From: Bacteroidota bacterium
GTDB lineage: Bacteria; Bacteroidota; Bacteroidia; B-17B0; Aurantibacillaceae
Assembly (NCBI GenBank): GCA_023433205.1
Contig: JAEZDS010000165.1
Coordinates: forward strand, 1 to 13,609
DNA length: 13,609 bases
Direction of reading: 5' to 3'
Both the position numbers and the translations under genes were made by a program. Every line of letters begins with the position of its first letter. Position 1 is the first letter of the stretch. Positions 6,984 to 13,609 of the stretch are shown here, piece after piece. The notes beneath the pieces are model-generated. The model was not told the origin of the DNA. It saw only the letters and a list, made by a program, of their open reading frames with translations, and did no database searches.

Positions 6984-9047
6984 ATGAAAAGAATTTTAAC
7001 CTGTGTATTATTACTCTTCGCCACTGCCGGGCAGGCTCAGGAGTTCTGGGGTGCCACCGGACCGATAACCGATAACGGCGGGCAGGACACTTATTACGAT
7101 TGCAGCGTTTCTGGTTTGCCCTCAAAGATCGACAGCAGCTTTGGTTTTGTTGAGATCACCATAAATATTACCCATTCTGATGTTAAACAACTCACTGCCA
7201 GCCTTATCTCACCCTGGGGAACCAAGGTAGATCTGATTGGCACGCATGCTGTGTCGGGAGCAAATTTTACAGGGACCACCTTTCGCAGCGATCAGCAGAC
7301 CTCTGTTACGCTTGGCGTGGCGCCTTTTACAGGTACCTTCAGGCCGGTAGGGTATTTCGGGCGTTTTAACACAGGTAAATCGCCCAACGGAACCTGGAAA
7401 CTTGAAGTAAAAGACTTTGTGATGGGAACCGCCGGAACGGTAAGCAGCTGGGCCATCAGGTTCGGGCAAAATCCGCCTGCTCCTGTGGTTTTGCAATCCT
7501 CGAATCTCCCAATAGTGTTCATTAATACCAACAATGCGCAGATCGGTGAAAATGAGATCATCACCGATTTCGGTATCATTGATAACAAGGGCGCCCGAAA
7601 TTTTGTCACCGACCCGCGCAATGCATACGATGGCAAAGCAGCCGTACATCTGAGGGGCAGCAGTTCAAGGCAGTTCGAGAAAAAGAACATGAAGGTGGAG
7701 CTGCGCGACAACTCGGGCCAGGTTGATGTTGAAGTGCCGCTGCTTGGCATGTCGCAGGAGCACGACTGGATACTCACAGCCTTTTACAACGATAAAAGTC
7801 TCATGCGCAACGCCCTTACACACCACCTTTTTACGAAAATGGGCCGCTGGTCGCCCCGCTTCAGATATGTTGAGCTGGTAATAAATGGTGAATATTACGG
7901 CATTTATCTGCTTATGGAGCAGATCAAAAGGGGCGATGAACGTATCCGCACCATGAAAATGACTGAACTAGACAATCATTTTCCGCAGCTTACCGGAGGT
8001 TATATAGTACAGATCAACCGCAGTGATGATCCGGGCTGGTATTCCATGTTTCCGGGAGTTTCAACAAGCGGGGCCAAGTTCTACTACCAGTACAACTATC
8101 CAAAAGAAGATCGCATCACCCAGCCGCAGAAGGATTATATTAAAGCTGTGCTCGACAGTTTCGAGACAGTGATGAACGGGCCAGATTTCGCCGACCCCAA
8201 AAAAGGTTACAGAAAATTAATTGACGACAATTCATTTGTTGACCATCTGATCATAAGCGAGCTGGCTAAAAACGTTGATGCCTATAAACTGAGTACCTAC
8301 CTGTATAAAGACAATGTGCTGGATGGCGGGAAATTAAGAATGGGTCCGCCCTGGGATTATGACCTTGCCTGGCACAATGTAAATTTTGGCGATGCTTTCA
8401 ATGAAAAATACTGGCAGTACAAACAAAATAATTCTGATTATGCCATACCCACCTGGTGGACAAAACTCATGGAAGACGGAGCCTTCCAGGACAAGGTGTA
8501 CTGCCGCTACCATTCACTGCGCCTGAACGTTTTGAGTAATAACCAGATATACAGCTTTATTGATGAAACTGCTGCTATGCTCAGCGAGGCAAGGTCAAGG
8601 AATTTCAGGCAATTTCCAATCATTGGTACTTATGTGTATGGCAATCCCCAGGAACAACAGGGAATAACCTATGAAAAGGAAATTGAACATCTTAAGCAGT
8701 GGGTGGCTAAAAGAAGTCAGTGGCTCGATGAGAACGTACCGGGTTACTGCCAGGATGTAGGGGTGGCGGAACTGGCCGGTGAATCATATCAGATCAAAGC
8801 GTACCCAAATCCTTTCAGTCAGCGCCTGCACATAAATTACAAACTCAGCGATCAGTGTAAGTCTGCAAATATCTCGCTGTTCGACGTAACCGGGGCATCG
8901 GCTATGTCGCCTGTGGCCGCCGAAACTGCCGTTGGTGAACACCGTGTTGATATTGATCCGGGTAACCTGCCTGCGGGTGTCTATTTAATGGAACTTGACA
9001 TTGACGGAAAAAAATTCCACAGTAAGGTTGTAAAAGCTCCGCGTTAA
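6984..9047 (+). CDS. Secreted P-domain / CotH kinase / T9SS-sorted protein
   Basis: This is a 687-residue modular secreted protein. The signal peptide is residues 1-19 (MKRILTCV... ending GQAQ). A proprotein-convertase P-domain beta sandwich covers about 25-161, with VEITINITHSDVKQLTASLISP and SPNGTWKLEVKD. A CotH kinase domain follows at about 176-500: VHLRGSSSRQFEKKNMKVEL (221-240) near the nucleotide-binding part, GEYYGIYLLMEQI (302-314), and the metal-binding GPPWDYDLAW (454-463). The C-terminus (about 604-687) is a type IX secretion sorting domain, with YPNPF, then LPAGVYLMEL and KVVKAPR. CotH of Bacillus is an atypical spore-coat kinase that phosphorylates coat proteins; many bacterial relatives are uncharacterised. 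The protein should reach the cell surface or medium. ATG 6984 is preferred over TTG 6978 because it gives a normal signal peptide. The M23 gene follows after 46 bases and may be co-transcribed. Confidence 0.9.
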   Translation: MKRILTCVLLLFATAGQAQEFWGATGPITDNGGQDTYYDCSVSGLPSKIDSSFGFVEITINITHSDVKQLTASLISPWGTKVDLIGTHAVSGANFTGTTFRSDQQTSVTLGVAPFTGTFRPVGYFGRFNTGKSPNGTWKLEVKDFVMGTAGTVSSWAIRFGQNPPAPVVLQSSNLPIVFINTNNAQIGENEIITDFGIIDNKGARNFVTDPRNAYDGKAAVHLRGSSSRQFEKKNMKVELRDNSGQVDVEVPLLGMSQEHDWILTAFYNDKSLMRNALTHHLFTKMGRWSPRFRYVELVINGEYYGIYLLMEQIKRGDERIRTMKMTELDNHFPQLTGGYIVQINRSDDPGWYSMFPGVSTSGAKFYYQYNYPKEDRITQPQKDYIKAVLDSFETVMNGPDFADPKKGYRKLIDDNSFVDHLIISELAKNVDAYKLSTYLYKDNVLDGGKLRMGPPWDYDLAWHNVNFGDAFNEKYWQYKQNNSDYAIPTWWTKLMEDGAFQDKVYCRYHSLRLNVLSNNQIYSFIDETAAMLSEARSRNFRQFPIIGTYVYGNPQEQQGITYEKEIEHLKQWVAKRSQWLDENVPGYCQDVGVAELAGESYQIKAYPNPFSQRLHINYKLSDQCKSANISLFDVTGASAMSPVAAETAVGEHRVDIDPGNLPAGVYLMELDIDGKKFHSKVVKAPR

Positions 9048-9093
9048 ATACAAGGATTACTCAGCCAGATTTTTTAATTTTAGGCAGCACAAA

Positions 9094-10068
9094 ATGTCTA
9101 AAGTTAAATACCGTTTTAATACCCGTTCGCTTACTTACGAAAAAGTAAAAACCACATTCAAGGAACGGTTCTGGCATCTCGCCTCTTACCTGGCAACCGG
9201 CCTTGTATTTGCTACCTTAACCGTGATTGTGTCACAGGAGCTTATTAAGAGTCCCAACGAAAAACGCAAGGACCGTGAAATTGAAGCCCTCAAATTGCAG
9301 TACGACCTTCTTAACCGCAAGATGGAGCAGACAGAAAAAGTACTGGCCGAGATTGAGGACCGGGATGATAATATTTACAGAACCATCTTTGAAACCGATC
9401 CTTTGCCTGGCAGCATCAGGTATGGGGGCACCGGTGGCAGCAGTAAATACGATGTTTTTGAGAGTTATGACAACGGGCAGCTGCTGAAGGGCACTACCGA
9501 ACGGATGGACAGGATCACCAAAAGGCTTTACATTCAAAGCAAATCGTTTGATGATGTTGTAAAGCTGGCCCGTGACAAAGCCAAGCTGCTTGCCAGTATT
9601 CCCGCAATTATGCCCATGAACCAGAAGGACCTCGCGCACGCGGTAACCAGTGGATTTGGCTGGAGAACACACCCCATATACAAAACGGTGGTTTTTCACC
9701 AGGGCATGGATTTTTCGGCCGAGCAGGGAACACCAATATATGCCACGGGCGACGGAACGGTTAAAAAAGCTGAAAGTCTGCTACAGGGCTACGGCAAACA
9801 CGTGGTTATTGACCACGGCTATGGCTACAATACACTTTACGCGCACATGAGTAAAATGGCTGTAAAAAACGGTCAGAAAGTGCTCAGGGGGCAGCTGATA
9901 GGTTACGTGGGCAGTACGGGTTTAAGTACCGCACCGCACATACATTACGAAGTAATTAAGGACGGCGAAAAAGTAAATCCCATCAATTATTATTATAACG
10001 ACCTGAGCCCTGAACAATATGAGGTGCTGGTTGAACTGAGCAAAAAGGAAGCTCAGTCGTTTGACTGA
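9094..10068 (+). CDS. M23-family metallopeptidase, membrane-anchored
   Basis: This is a probable zinc endopeptidase acting on peptidoglycan cross-bridges or stem peptides outside the inner membrane. The 324-residue protein has a basic cytoplasmic N-terminus (1-26) and one membrane segment at about 29-47. A coiled-coil stretch (about 58-92) follows, then a linker, and a C-terminal LytM domain (about 182-300). The zinc ligands are visible: His202 and Asp206 (HQGMD) and His284 in HIH. The accompanying catalytic His251 (YAHMS) and His282 are also present, so the site looks intact. The domain begins SGFGWRTHPIY, typical of the family. It follows the CotH gene by 46 bases. Its last 16 bases overlap the convergent phospholipase D gene. 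A TAnnTTTG-like TAATTTTA lies at 9075-9082 but is very close to the ATG. From the layout it most resembles MepM-like envelope hydrolases; the bond cut is not known. Confidence 0.94.
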   Translation: MSKVKYRFNTRSLTYEKVKTTFKERFWHLASYLATGLVFATLTVIVSQELIKSPNEKRKDREIEALKLQYDLLNRKMEQTEKVLAEIEDRDDNIYRTIFETDPLPGSIRYGGTGGSSKYDVFESYDNGQLLKGTTERMDRITKRLYIQSKSFDDVVKLARDKAKLLASIPAIMPMNQKDLAHAVTSGFGWRTHPIYKTVVFHQGMDFSAEQGTPIYATGDGTVKKAESLLQGYGKHVVIDHGYGYNTLYAHMSKMAVKNGQKVLRGQLIGYVGSTGLSTAPHIHYEVIKDGEKVNPINYYYNDLSPEQYEVLVELSKKEAQSFD

Positions 10069-11255
10069 TCCTTTGTTTTGCGGAAAGGGGCAATTCTTTG
10101 TTTTTCCCTGTATCTTTTGCTTCTAAGCGCCATGGCCATAAGTATCCTGTAAAAACTGTAAGCGGCCCAGCGAAGGACCTTCATCAGAGGGTTGTTCTGT
10201 TTACTGTGCCGGTCGAGCTGCACTGCCGTGCAGGAATTTTGGGTGATGTCATGCAGATGTTTTGAGAATTCACCTATAAATTGCCGGTCAATTATGTCGG
10301 CGTTCAGCTCAATACTAACATAATGGCTTAAGAAATTAAGATTGTACGAGCCTATTGTTGACCAGGTATCGTCAACTATCATGGCCTTTCCATGCATCAC
10401 AGAGTTGGTCCATTCAAAAAGCCTGATGTTATGCCGCAGGTAAAAGTCGTAGAGGTAATTTTCGGCAAGCCGCATGGAGCTAATGTCAGAGCGTCCTGCC
10501 ATAATGATCGTAATTTCGACACCACGTTCGGCAGCTTCCCTCAGCAGGCGGCGAAAGTTGTTACCCGGCAGGAAGTAGCTTGCCACTATGGTTACCGAAT
10601 TCTCGGCTTTGAGCAGGGCCTCGGTGTAACTTTTGTGGATCTCATTCTTTCTCTGGATCCAGTCATTCCTTCTGAAACGCACAAAACGCTGCAAGCCGGC
10701 AGTAGACGGGTTGTCTATGCTTGCCTGTTCCCAGGTTCTGAGCAGGCGGGGACGCTTTCGAAAGTAAAATTGTTCGCAAAGCACATGCAGGTATTCGCAT
10801 ACCTCTCCTTTTATCAGCACTGCATAATCAAGCCACGCGTAATTGCCATAAACTGTGTTGTATTTATTGGCGATGTTAATTCCACCAATCAGGCCGGTAA
10901 ATTTATCGGCAACCACAATCTTGTGGTGCATGCGGCGGGCAATAAAAATACTTTCTTTTGAAAAAAGCGGAGAGAAGGTCCTGAAGCGAACCCCCGCTGC
11001 CAGCAGTTCTTTTCTGGCCTCGCCGCTGAAAGGAAAAGAGGCATAAGCATCAACCATCAGATTCACCTGCACACCCCTTGCTGCCGCACGTTTTAGGGCT
11101 GCCACCACATGAAGGCCGGTTTCATCACATTCAAAAATATACGTCTGCAAATGCAGCGAGGTCCTGCTTTCGTCAATTATCCGTTCAAGGGTCTCAAAGT
11201 AGTGACTGCCGCTGTACACCAGCCGGACCTCTTCTGCTTCAACGTAATTTTTCAT
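10053..11255 (-). CDS. Phospholipase D family protein, cardiolipin synthase-like
   Basis: This 400-residue protein has two phospholipase D active-site motifs. The first is HHKIVVAD (His110, Lys112, Asp117) followed by GLIGGINIAN. The second is HGKAMIVD (His288, Lys290, Asp295) followed by STIGSYNLN. The two halves form one active site that, in cardiolipin synthases, moves a phosphatidyl group between phospholipids. There is no N-terminal pair of membrane helices, so it resembles ClsB (about 413 residues) more than ClsA. A hydrophobic, basic C-terminal segment (about 357-390, with RWAAYSFYRILMAMALRSKR) could attach it to the membrane. Other phosphatidyltransferases or phospholipases in the family cannot be excluded. 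The gene is divergent from lemA (110 bases) and ends inside the 3' end of the M23 gene. Confidence 0.92.
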   Translation of the reverse strand: MKNYVEAEEVRLVYSGSHYFETLERIIDESRTSLHLQTYIFECDETGLHVVAALKRAAARGVQVNLMVDAYASFPFSGEARKELLAAGVRFRTFSPLFSKESIFIARRMHHKIVVADKFTGLIGGINIANKYNTVYGNYAWLDYAVLIKGEVCEYLHVLCEQFYFRKRPRLLRTWEQASIDNPSTAGLQRFVRFRRNDWIQRKNEIHKSYTEALLKAENSVTIVASYFLPGNNFRRLLREAAERGVEITIIMAGRSDISSMRLAENYLYDFYLRHNIRLFEWTNSVMHGKAMIVDDTWSTIGSYNLNFLSHYVSIELNADIIDRQFIGEFSKHLHDITQNSCTAVQLDRHSKQNNPLMKVLRWAAYSFYRILMAMALRSKRYREKQRIAPFRKTKDQSND

Positions 11256-11295
11256 GCAGGATTACAGTTGGCCTGCTTAAACTGCAGCACCGGTA

Positions 11296-11303
11296 CAAAA
11301 GTA
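11296..11303 (-). promoter_or_regulatory. Bacteroidota-type -7 element upstream of the phospholipase D gene
   Basis: On the minus strand this reads TACTTTTG, a perfect TAnnTTTG match, 40 bases before the start codon at 11255. No clear -33 TTTG at the expected spacing. Confidence 0.45.
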
Positions 11304-11365
11304 GCATTACAACGCATTTTGTTTATTATGCAATTTCGCCGTTCTTTACATAAAAAATTCATACC

Positions 11366-11953
11366 ATGAGTAAAGGACTTATTACGGTGATAGTTTTTGG
11401 CGTTCTGGTGTTATTTGGCGGAGTATGGGCCTGCAACAAACGCAACAATTTTATAGGATTGCGTGAAAATGCCAAAGCGCAGTGGCAGCAGGTTGAAAGC
11501 CAGTATCAGCGCCGTGCCGATCTTATCCCAAACATAGTTTCAACCGTGAAGGGCGAGGCCGAGTTTGAGCGTGGTACGCTGGAGGCTGTTGTGAGCGCCA
11601 GGGCCAGGGCAACACAGGTTACCATCAATCCTGATAACCTGGATGAGAATTCCATTCAGAAATACAAGGCTGTGCAGGGGGAACTCAGTTCCGCTTTGTC
11701 GCGCTTGCTTGCTGTAAGCGAGAATTATCCGAACCTGCGCACTAATCAGGCTTTCAGCGACCTCAGGGTTACACTTGAAGGAACAGAGAACCGCATTGCC
11801 GTGGAACGGATGAAATACAACGATCTTAGCAGGGAGTTTAACAAGTCTATCCAGATGTTCCCGGGCAACCTTCTGGCGGGTGGTTTCGCCCCCATGCCTT
11901 ATTTTGAAGCAGAAGCCGGGGCGGAAAAGGTGCCCGAGGTAAGATTTGATTAA
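11366..11953 (+). CDS. lemA: LemA family protein
   Basis: This is a 195-residue protein of the LemA family, whose biochemical role is not settled. An N-terminal membrane segment (about 4-22) is followed by a helical domain facing the periplasm. The conserved LemA features are visible: NAKAQWQQVESQYQRRADLIPNIVSTVKG (35-63, the family hallmark), then ERGTLEAVVSARARA (68-82) and QGELSSALSRLLAVSENYPNL (104-124). Near the end come NRIAVERMKYND and MFPGNLLAGGF. Cys23 ends the membrane segment (VWAC), but Trp at -2 makes a lipobox doubtful, so a plain signal anchor is more likely. It is the first gene of a three-gene operon with two TPM proteins, 18 bases before the next. LemA and TPM genes are commonly neighbours, which suggests joint action in the envelope. 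No strong promoter is seen; a TTTG lies at 11318-11321. Confidence 0.95.
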   Translation: MSKGLITVIVFGVLVLFGGVWACNKRNNFIGLRENAKAQWQQVESQYQRRADLIPNIVSTVKGEAEFERGTLEAVVSARARATQVTINPDNLDENSIQKYKAVQGELSSALSRLLAVSENYPNLRTNQAFSDLRVTLEGTENRIAVERMKYNDLSREFNKSIQMFPGNLLAGGFAPMPYFEAEAGAEKVPEVRFD

Positions 11954-11971
11954 TATTATACTCAGTTCTAA

Positions 11972-12409
11972 ATGACCACTGCCAAAAAATTTTTTACCGC
12001 CGAGGAGCAGCAGAACATTATCAGTGCTATTGAAAAAGCCGAGATGGCTACCTCAGGCGAGATCAGGCTGCACCTTGAGAATTTTTGTATGGGTAATGAG
12101 TTAAAGGTTGCCGCAGAGATCTTTAAGGCGCTGGGTATGCACAAAACGGAAGAACACAACGGTGTGCTTATTTATATTGCTACCGTAAGCCACAAGATAG
12201 CTGTGATCGGCGACAAGGGGATCCATGAAAAACTCGGCACGGAATTCTGGGAGCATCTGGTTGAAAACCTCATACAGCAGTTTAAGGCTCGCCATCCGGC
12301 CGAAGCGCTGGTGAGCTGCATTAATGAACTTGGTGAACAATTAAGTAAATATTTTCCACGAAAACACAACGACCGGAACGAACTAAGCAACGACATATCT
12401 TTTAGCTGA
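11972..12409 (+). CDS. TPM-domain protein, short soluble form
   Basis: This 145-residue protein consists mainly of one TPM (TLP18.3/Psb32/MOLO-1) domain. It begins FFTAEEQQNIISAIEKAEMATSGEIRLHLE (about 7-36), continues with HNGVLIYIATVSHKIAVIGDKGIHEKLG (62-89), and ends with a helical part around 90-125 and a short polar tail. Unlike the next gene, it has no signal peptide and no membrane segment, so it should stay in the cytoplasm or be held at the membrane by a partner. It lies 18 bases after lemA. Its stop TGA (12407-12409) overlaps the next ATG as TGATG, suggesting translational coupling. TPM domains in other organisms act in photosystem repair or phosphatase-like roles, but no activity can be assigned here. 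Confidence 0.92.
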   Translation: MTTAKKFFTAEEQQNIISAIEKAEMATSGEIRLHLENFCMGNELKVAAEIFKALGMHKTEEHNGVLIYIATVSHKIAVIGDKGIHEKLGTEFWEHLVENLIQQFKARHPAEALVSCINELGEQLSKYFPRKHNDRNELSNDISFS

Positions 12410-13182
12410 TGAAAACATTCTTCCTTTCGCTCGTACTGCTTTTTTCTTTCTTCATTCAGGCACAGGTGCCGCCCCGGCCTGAACCACCTCGACTTTACAA
12501 TAACTTTAGCAAGGAATTTCCAGACTTTCTGAGCGCTTCTGAAGCCTCGGCCCTGGAAGAGAAACTACAGCGGTTCAGCAACGAAACAAGTAACCAGATA
12601 GTGGTTGTGATAGTTGATGACCTGAATGGAATGGATGCCGGTTCATTTGCTTTTGAGATCGGCAATAGCTGGGGAGTAGGGCAGAAGGACTTTAGTAACG
12701 GTGTGGTGGTACTTGTTAAACCCACAGGCAACGCGGGAGGAAGAGATCTGTTTATTGCCACAGGTTACGGACTTGAAGGAGCCATTCCCGACCTTATGAC
12801 CAAACGGGTGCGCGAAGATCACATGTATCCGTACCTGCAGGCAGGTGAGTATTACAAAGCCCTTGAGCAGGGCACCGGGGTGCTGATGCAGCTTGCCAAA
12901 GGTGAATACAATGAAAAAGATAATCGCAGCCGCAAAAAAGGCAAGATCGCGCCTATTCTGGTGATCCTTCTGGTAATAATTTTTCTGATCATTCGTAGTT
13001 TATTCGGCGGCGGCGGCGGAACAACCTTTTCCCGCAGAGGCCGCAGCGTTTTCTGGGGCGGAGGTTTTGGAGGAATAGGCGGTGGTTTTGGCGGAGGCCG
13101 TGGTTTTGGTGGCGGTGGCGGAGGCTTCGGAGGTTTTGGTGGCGGAGGTTTTGGAGGCGGCGGCTCGGGGGGAAGGTGGTGA
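12409..13182 (+). CDS. TPM-domain membrane protein with glycine-rich C-terminus (YgcG-like)
   Basis: This is a 257-residue protein. A signal peptide (1-19, MKTFFLSL... ending IQAQ) leads to a TPM domain at about 37-165. The domain includes FPDFLSASEASALEEKLQRF, QIVVVIVDDLNG (63-74), FAFEIGNSWGVGQKDFSNGVVVLV (80-103) and ATGYGLEGAIPD (117-128). A basic KKGK stop-transfer patch precedes a membrane helix at about 180-197. Residues 199-257 are almost entirely Gly with Phe and Arg, repeating GGFGGG, and end SGGRW. With the signal peptide and one helix, the TPM domain should face the periplasm and the glycine tail the cytoplasm. This order (signal, TPM, helix, Gly-rich tail) is typical of the YgcG-like branch found beside LemA. 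Its start overlaps the previous stop by one base. A convergent gene ends 108 bases downstream, with no clear hairpin between. Confidence 0.94.
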   Translation: MKTFFLSLVLLFSFFIQAQVPPRPEPPRLYNNFSKEFPDFLSASEASALEEKLQRFSNETSNQIVVVIVDDLNGMDAGSFAFEIGNSWGVGQKDFSNGVVVLVKPTGNAGGRDLFIATGYGLEGAIPDLMTKRVREDHMYPYLQAGEYYKALEQGTGVLMQLAKGEYNEKDNRSRKKGKIAPILVILLVIIFLIIRSLFGGGGGTTFSRRGRSVFWGGGFGGIGGGFGGGRGFGGGGGGFGGFGGGGFGGGGSGGRW

Positions 13183-13290
13183 TAACCGGGAAAATTAAAA
13201 ACTAATTACAAAATACTACAGCCGAAGCGCAGGTGATAAGAGCCGATAACCCTGGGCAAAAATTTCCACGTTTTTTATCTTTTCTCTGTA

Positions 13291-13609
13291 TCAAAGGCCA
13301 TCAAGGTCTCTCAGCAGCTTCGACAGCAGGTCGGTGGTTTGCAGAGGATCATTACATTGAGCAAGCTTCAGGGTATAAGCGTTTTGTTTGAATTTACTGA
13401 GGCTGTAAAACCTTTTCTCTGCCAGGGGATCTTCTTCAAACAAAAGCTGAAGTTCAGCGGGCAACTCATCGCTGTTATCAAGCCGGAACAATCTTACCCT
13501 GACAATATCGCCCTGGTGTTTGCCAATGGTTTTTCTGATAGAGGCTTTTACCGGAAAGAACAGACTCTGGTTTTTTGAGGCCCAGACTGAAAGTTTTTCG
13601 AACTCAAGG
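13291..13609 (-). CDS. DUF1905/YdeI-OmdA-like protein, C-terminal part (gene continues off the right edge)
   Basis: The minus strand is open for 105 codons from the right edge to a TGA at 13291-13293. The first part, FFPVKASIRKTIGKHQGDIVRVRLF (about 17-41 of the fragment), matches the end of DUF1905-type beta-barrel domains, where an IRK-x-GK-x-GD pattern is usual. The second part (about 49-105, LPAELQLLFEEDPLAEKRFYSLS) resembles the OmdA/YdeI C-terminal helical segment. The usual I-x-x-AK...TR-x-RI signature that follows is poorly kept here. YdeI-type proteins have been linked to resistance to antimicrobial peptides in enterobacteria, but this should not be carried over to a diverged fragment. 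No start is in view. It is convergent with the TPM operon. A short internal TTG start at 13491 is not credible, because homology continues upstream. Confidence 0.6.
   Translation of the reverse strand, partial: LEFEKLSVWASKNQSLFFPVKASIRKTIGKHQGDIVRVRLFRLDNSDELPAELQLLFEEDPLAEKRFYSLSKFKQNAYTLKLAQCNDPLQTTDLLSKLLRDLDGL

Noticed and set aside
9075..9082. TAATTTTA as a promoter element for the M23 gene
   Set aside because: It differs from TAnnTTTG at the last base and lies only 11 bases before the ATG; co-transcription with the CotH gene is as likely.
10392..10961. A 189-codon plus-strand open frame inside the phospholipase D gene
   Set aside because: It is antisense to the segment with both HKD motifs and has no recognisable domain.
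11415..11437. LemA as a lipoprotein with Cys23
   Set aside because: Val-Trp-Ala-Cys is a poor lipobox because of the Trp; a signal anchor fits the family better.
13183..13290. A terminator between the TPM operon and the convergent DUF1905-like gene
   Set aside because: There is a T-run at 13271-13276 but no convincing stem before it.

Overview
The window looks like a stretch of chromosome from a member of the Bacteroidota, probably from the Chitinophagia/Sphingobacteriia side of the phylum. The evidence is a secreted protein with a type IX secretion C-terminal sorting domain, several promoters of the Bacteroidota TAnnTTTG type, the near absence of Shine-Dalgarno sequences, and the protein families themselves. 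Base composition and codon use look even throughout. I see no insertion sequence, phage gene, CRISPR array, tRNA or rRNA. This is mostly core and envelope gene content rather than an obvious mobile island.

Layout. (1) 1-1241, minus strand: the N-terminus of a small lipoprotein running off the left edge, preceded by a GnnA-like Gfo/Idh/MocA oxidoreductase. (2) 1376-3876, plus strand: protein-L-isoaspartate methyltransferase (pcm), a heptanucleotide repeat tract, an outer-membrane beta-barrel-like protein, and an Fe/Mn superoxide dismutase with Mn-type signature residues. (3) 3895-3932: a strong, symmetric hairpin terminator shared by the dismutase and the convergent alaS. (4) 4101-6761, minus strand: alanyl-tRNA synthetase. 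(5) 6984-10068, plus strand: a secreted P-domain/CotH-kinase/T9SS-sorting protein, then a membrane-anchored M23 peptidase. (6) 10053-11255, minus strand: a cardiolipin-synthase-like phospholipase D protein whose end overlaps the M23 gene by 16 bases. (7) 11366-13182, plus strand: a tight lemA-TPM-TPM operon. (8) 13291-13609, minus strand: the C-terminal part of a DUF1905/YdeI-like protein running off the right edge.

How it fits together. From about 6.9 kb onward the genes share a cell-envelope theme: a secreted kinase-like protein, a peptidoglycan hydrolase, a phospholipid synthase-like enzyme, and the membrane-associated LemA/TPM trio. The left half combines protein repair, superoxide defence, a nucleotide-sugar dehydrogenase-like enzyme and two uncharacterised envelope proteins. 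Several starts are corrected here against longer in-frame extensions (alaS 6761, superoxide dismutase 3262, CotH 6984, pcm 1376). Two edge genes are partial: 1-207 and 13291-13609. I did not find a clearly new multi-gene system. The items most worth a second look are the P-domain/CotH/T9SS protein, the heptamer repeat tract and the LemA-TPM-TPM operon.
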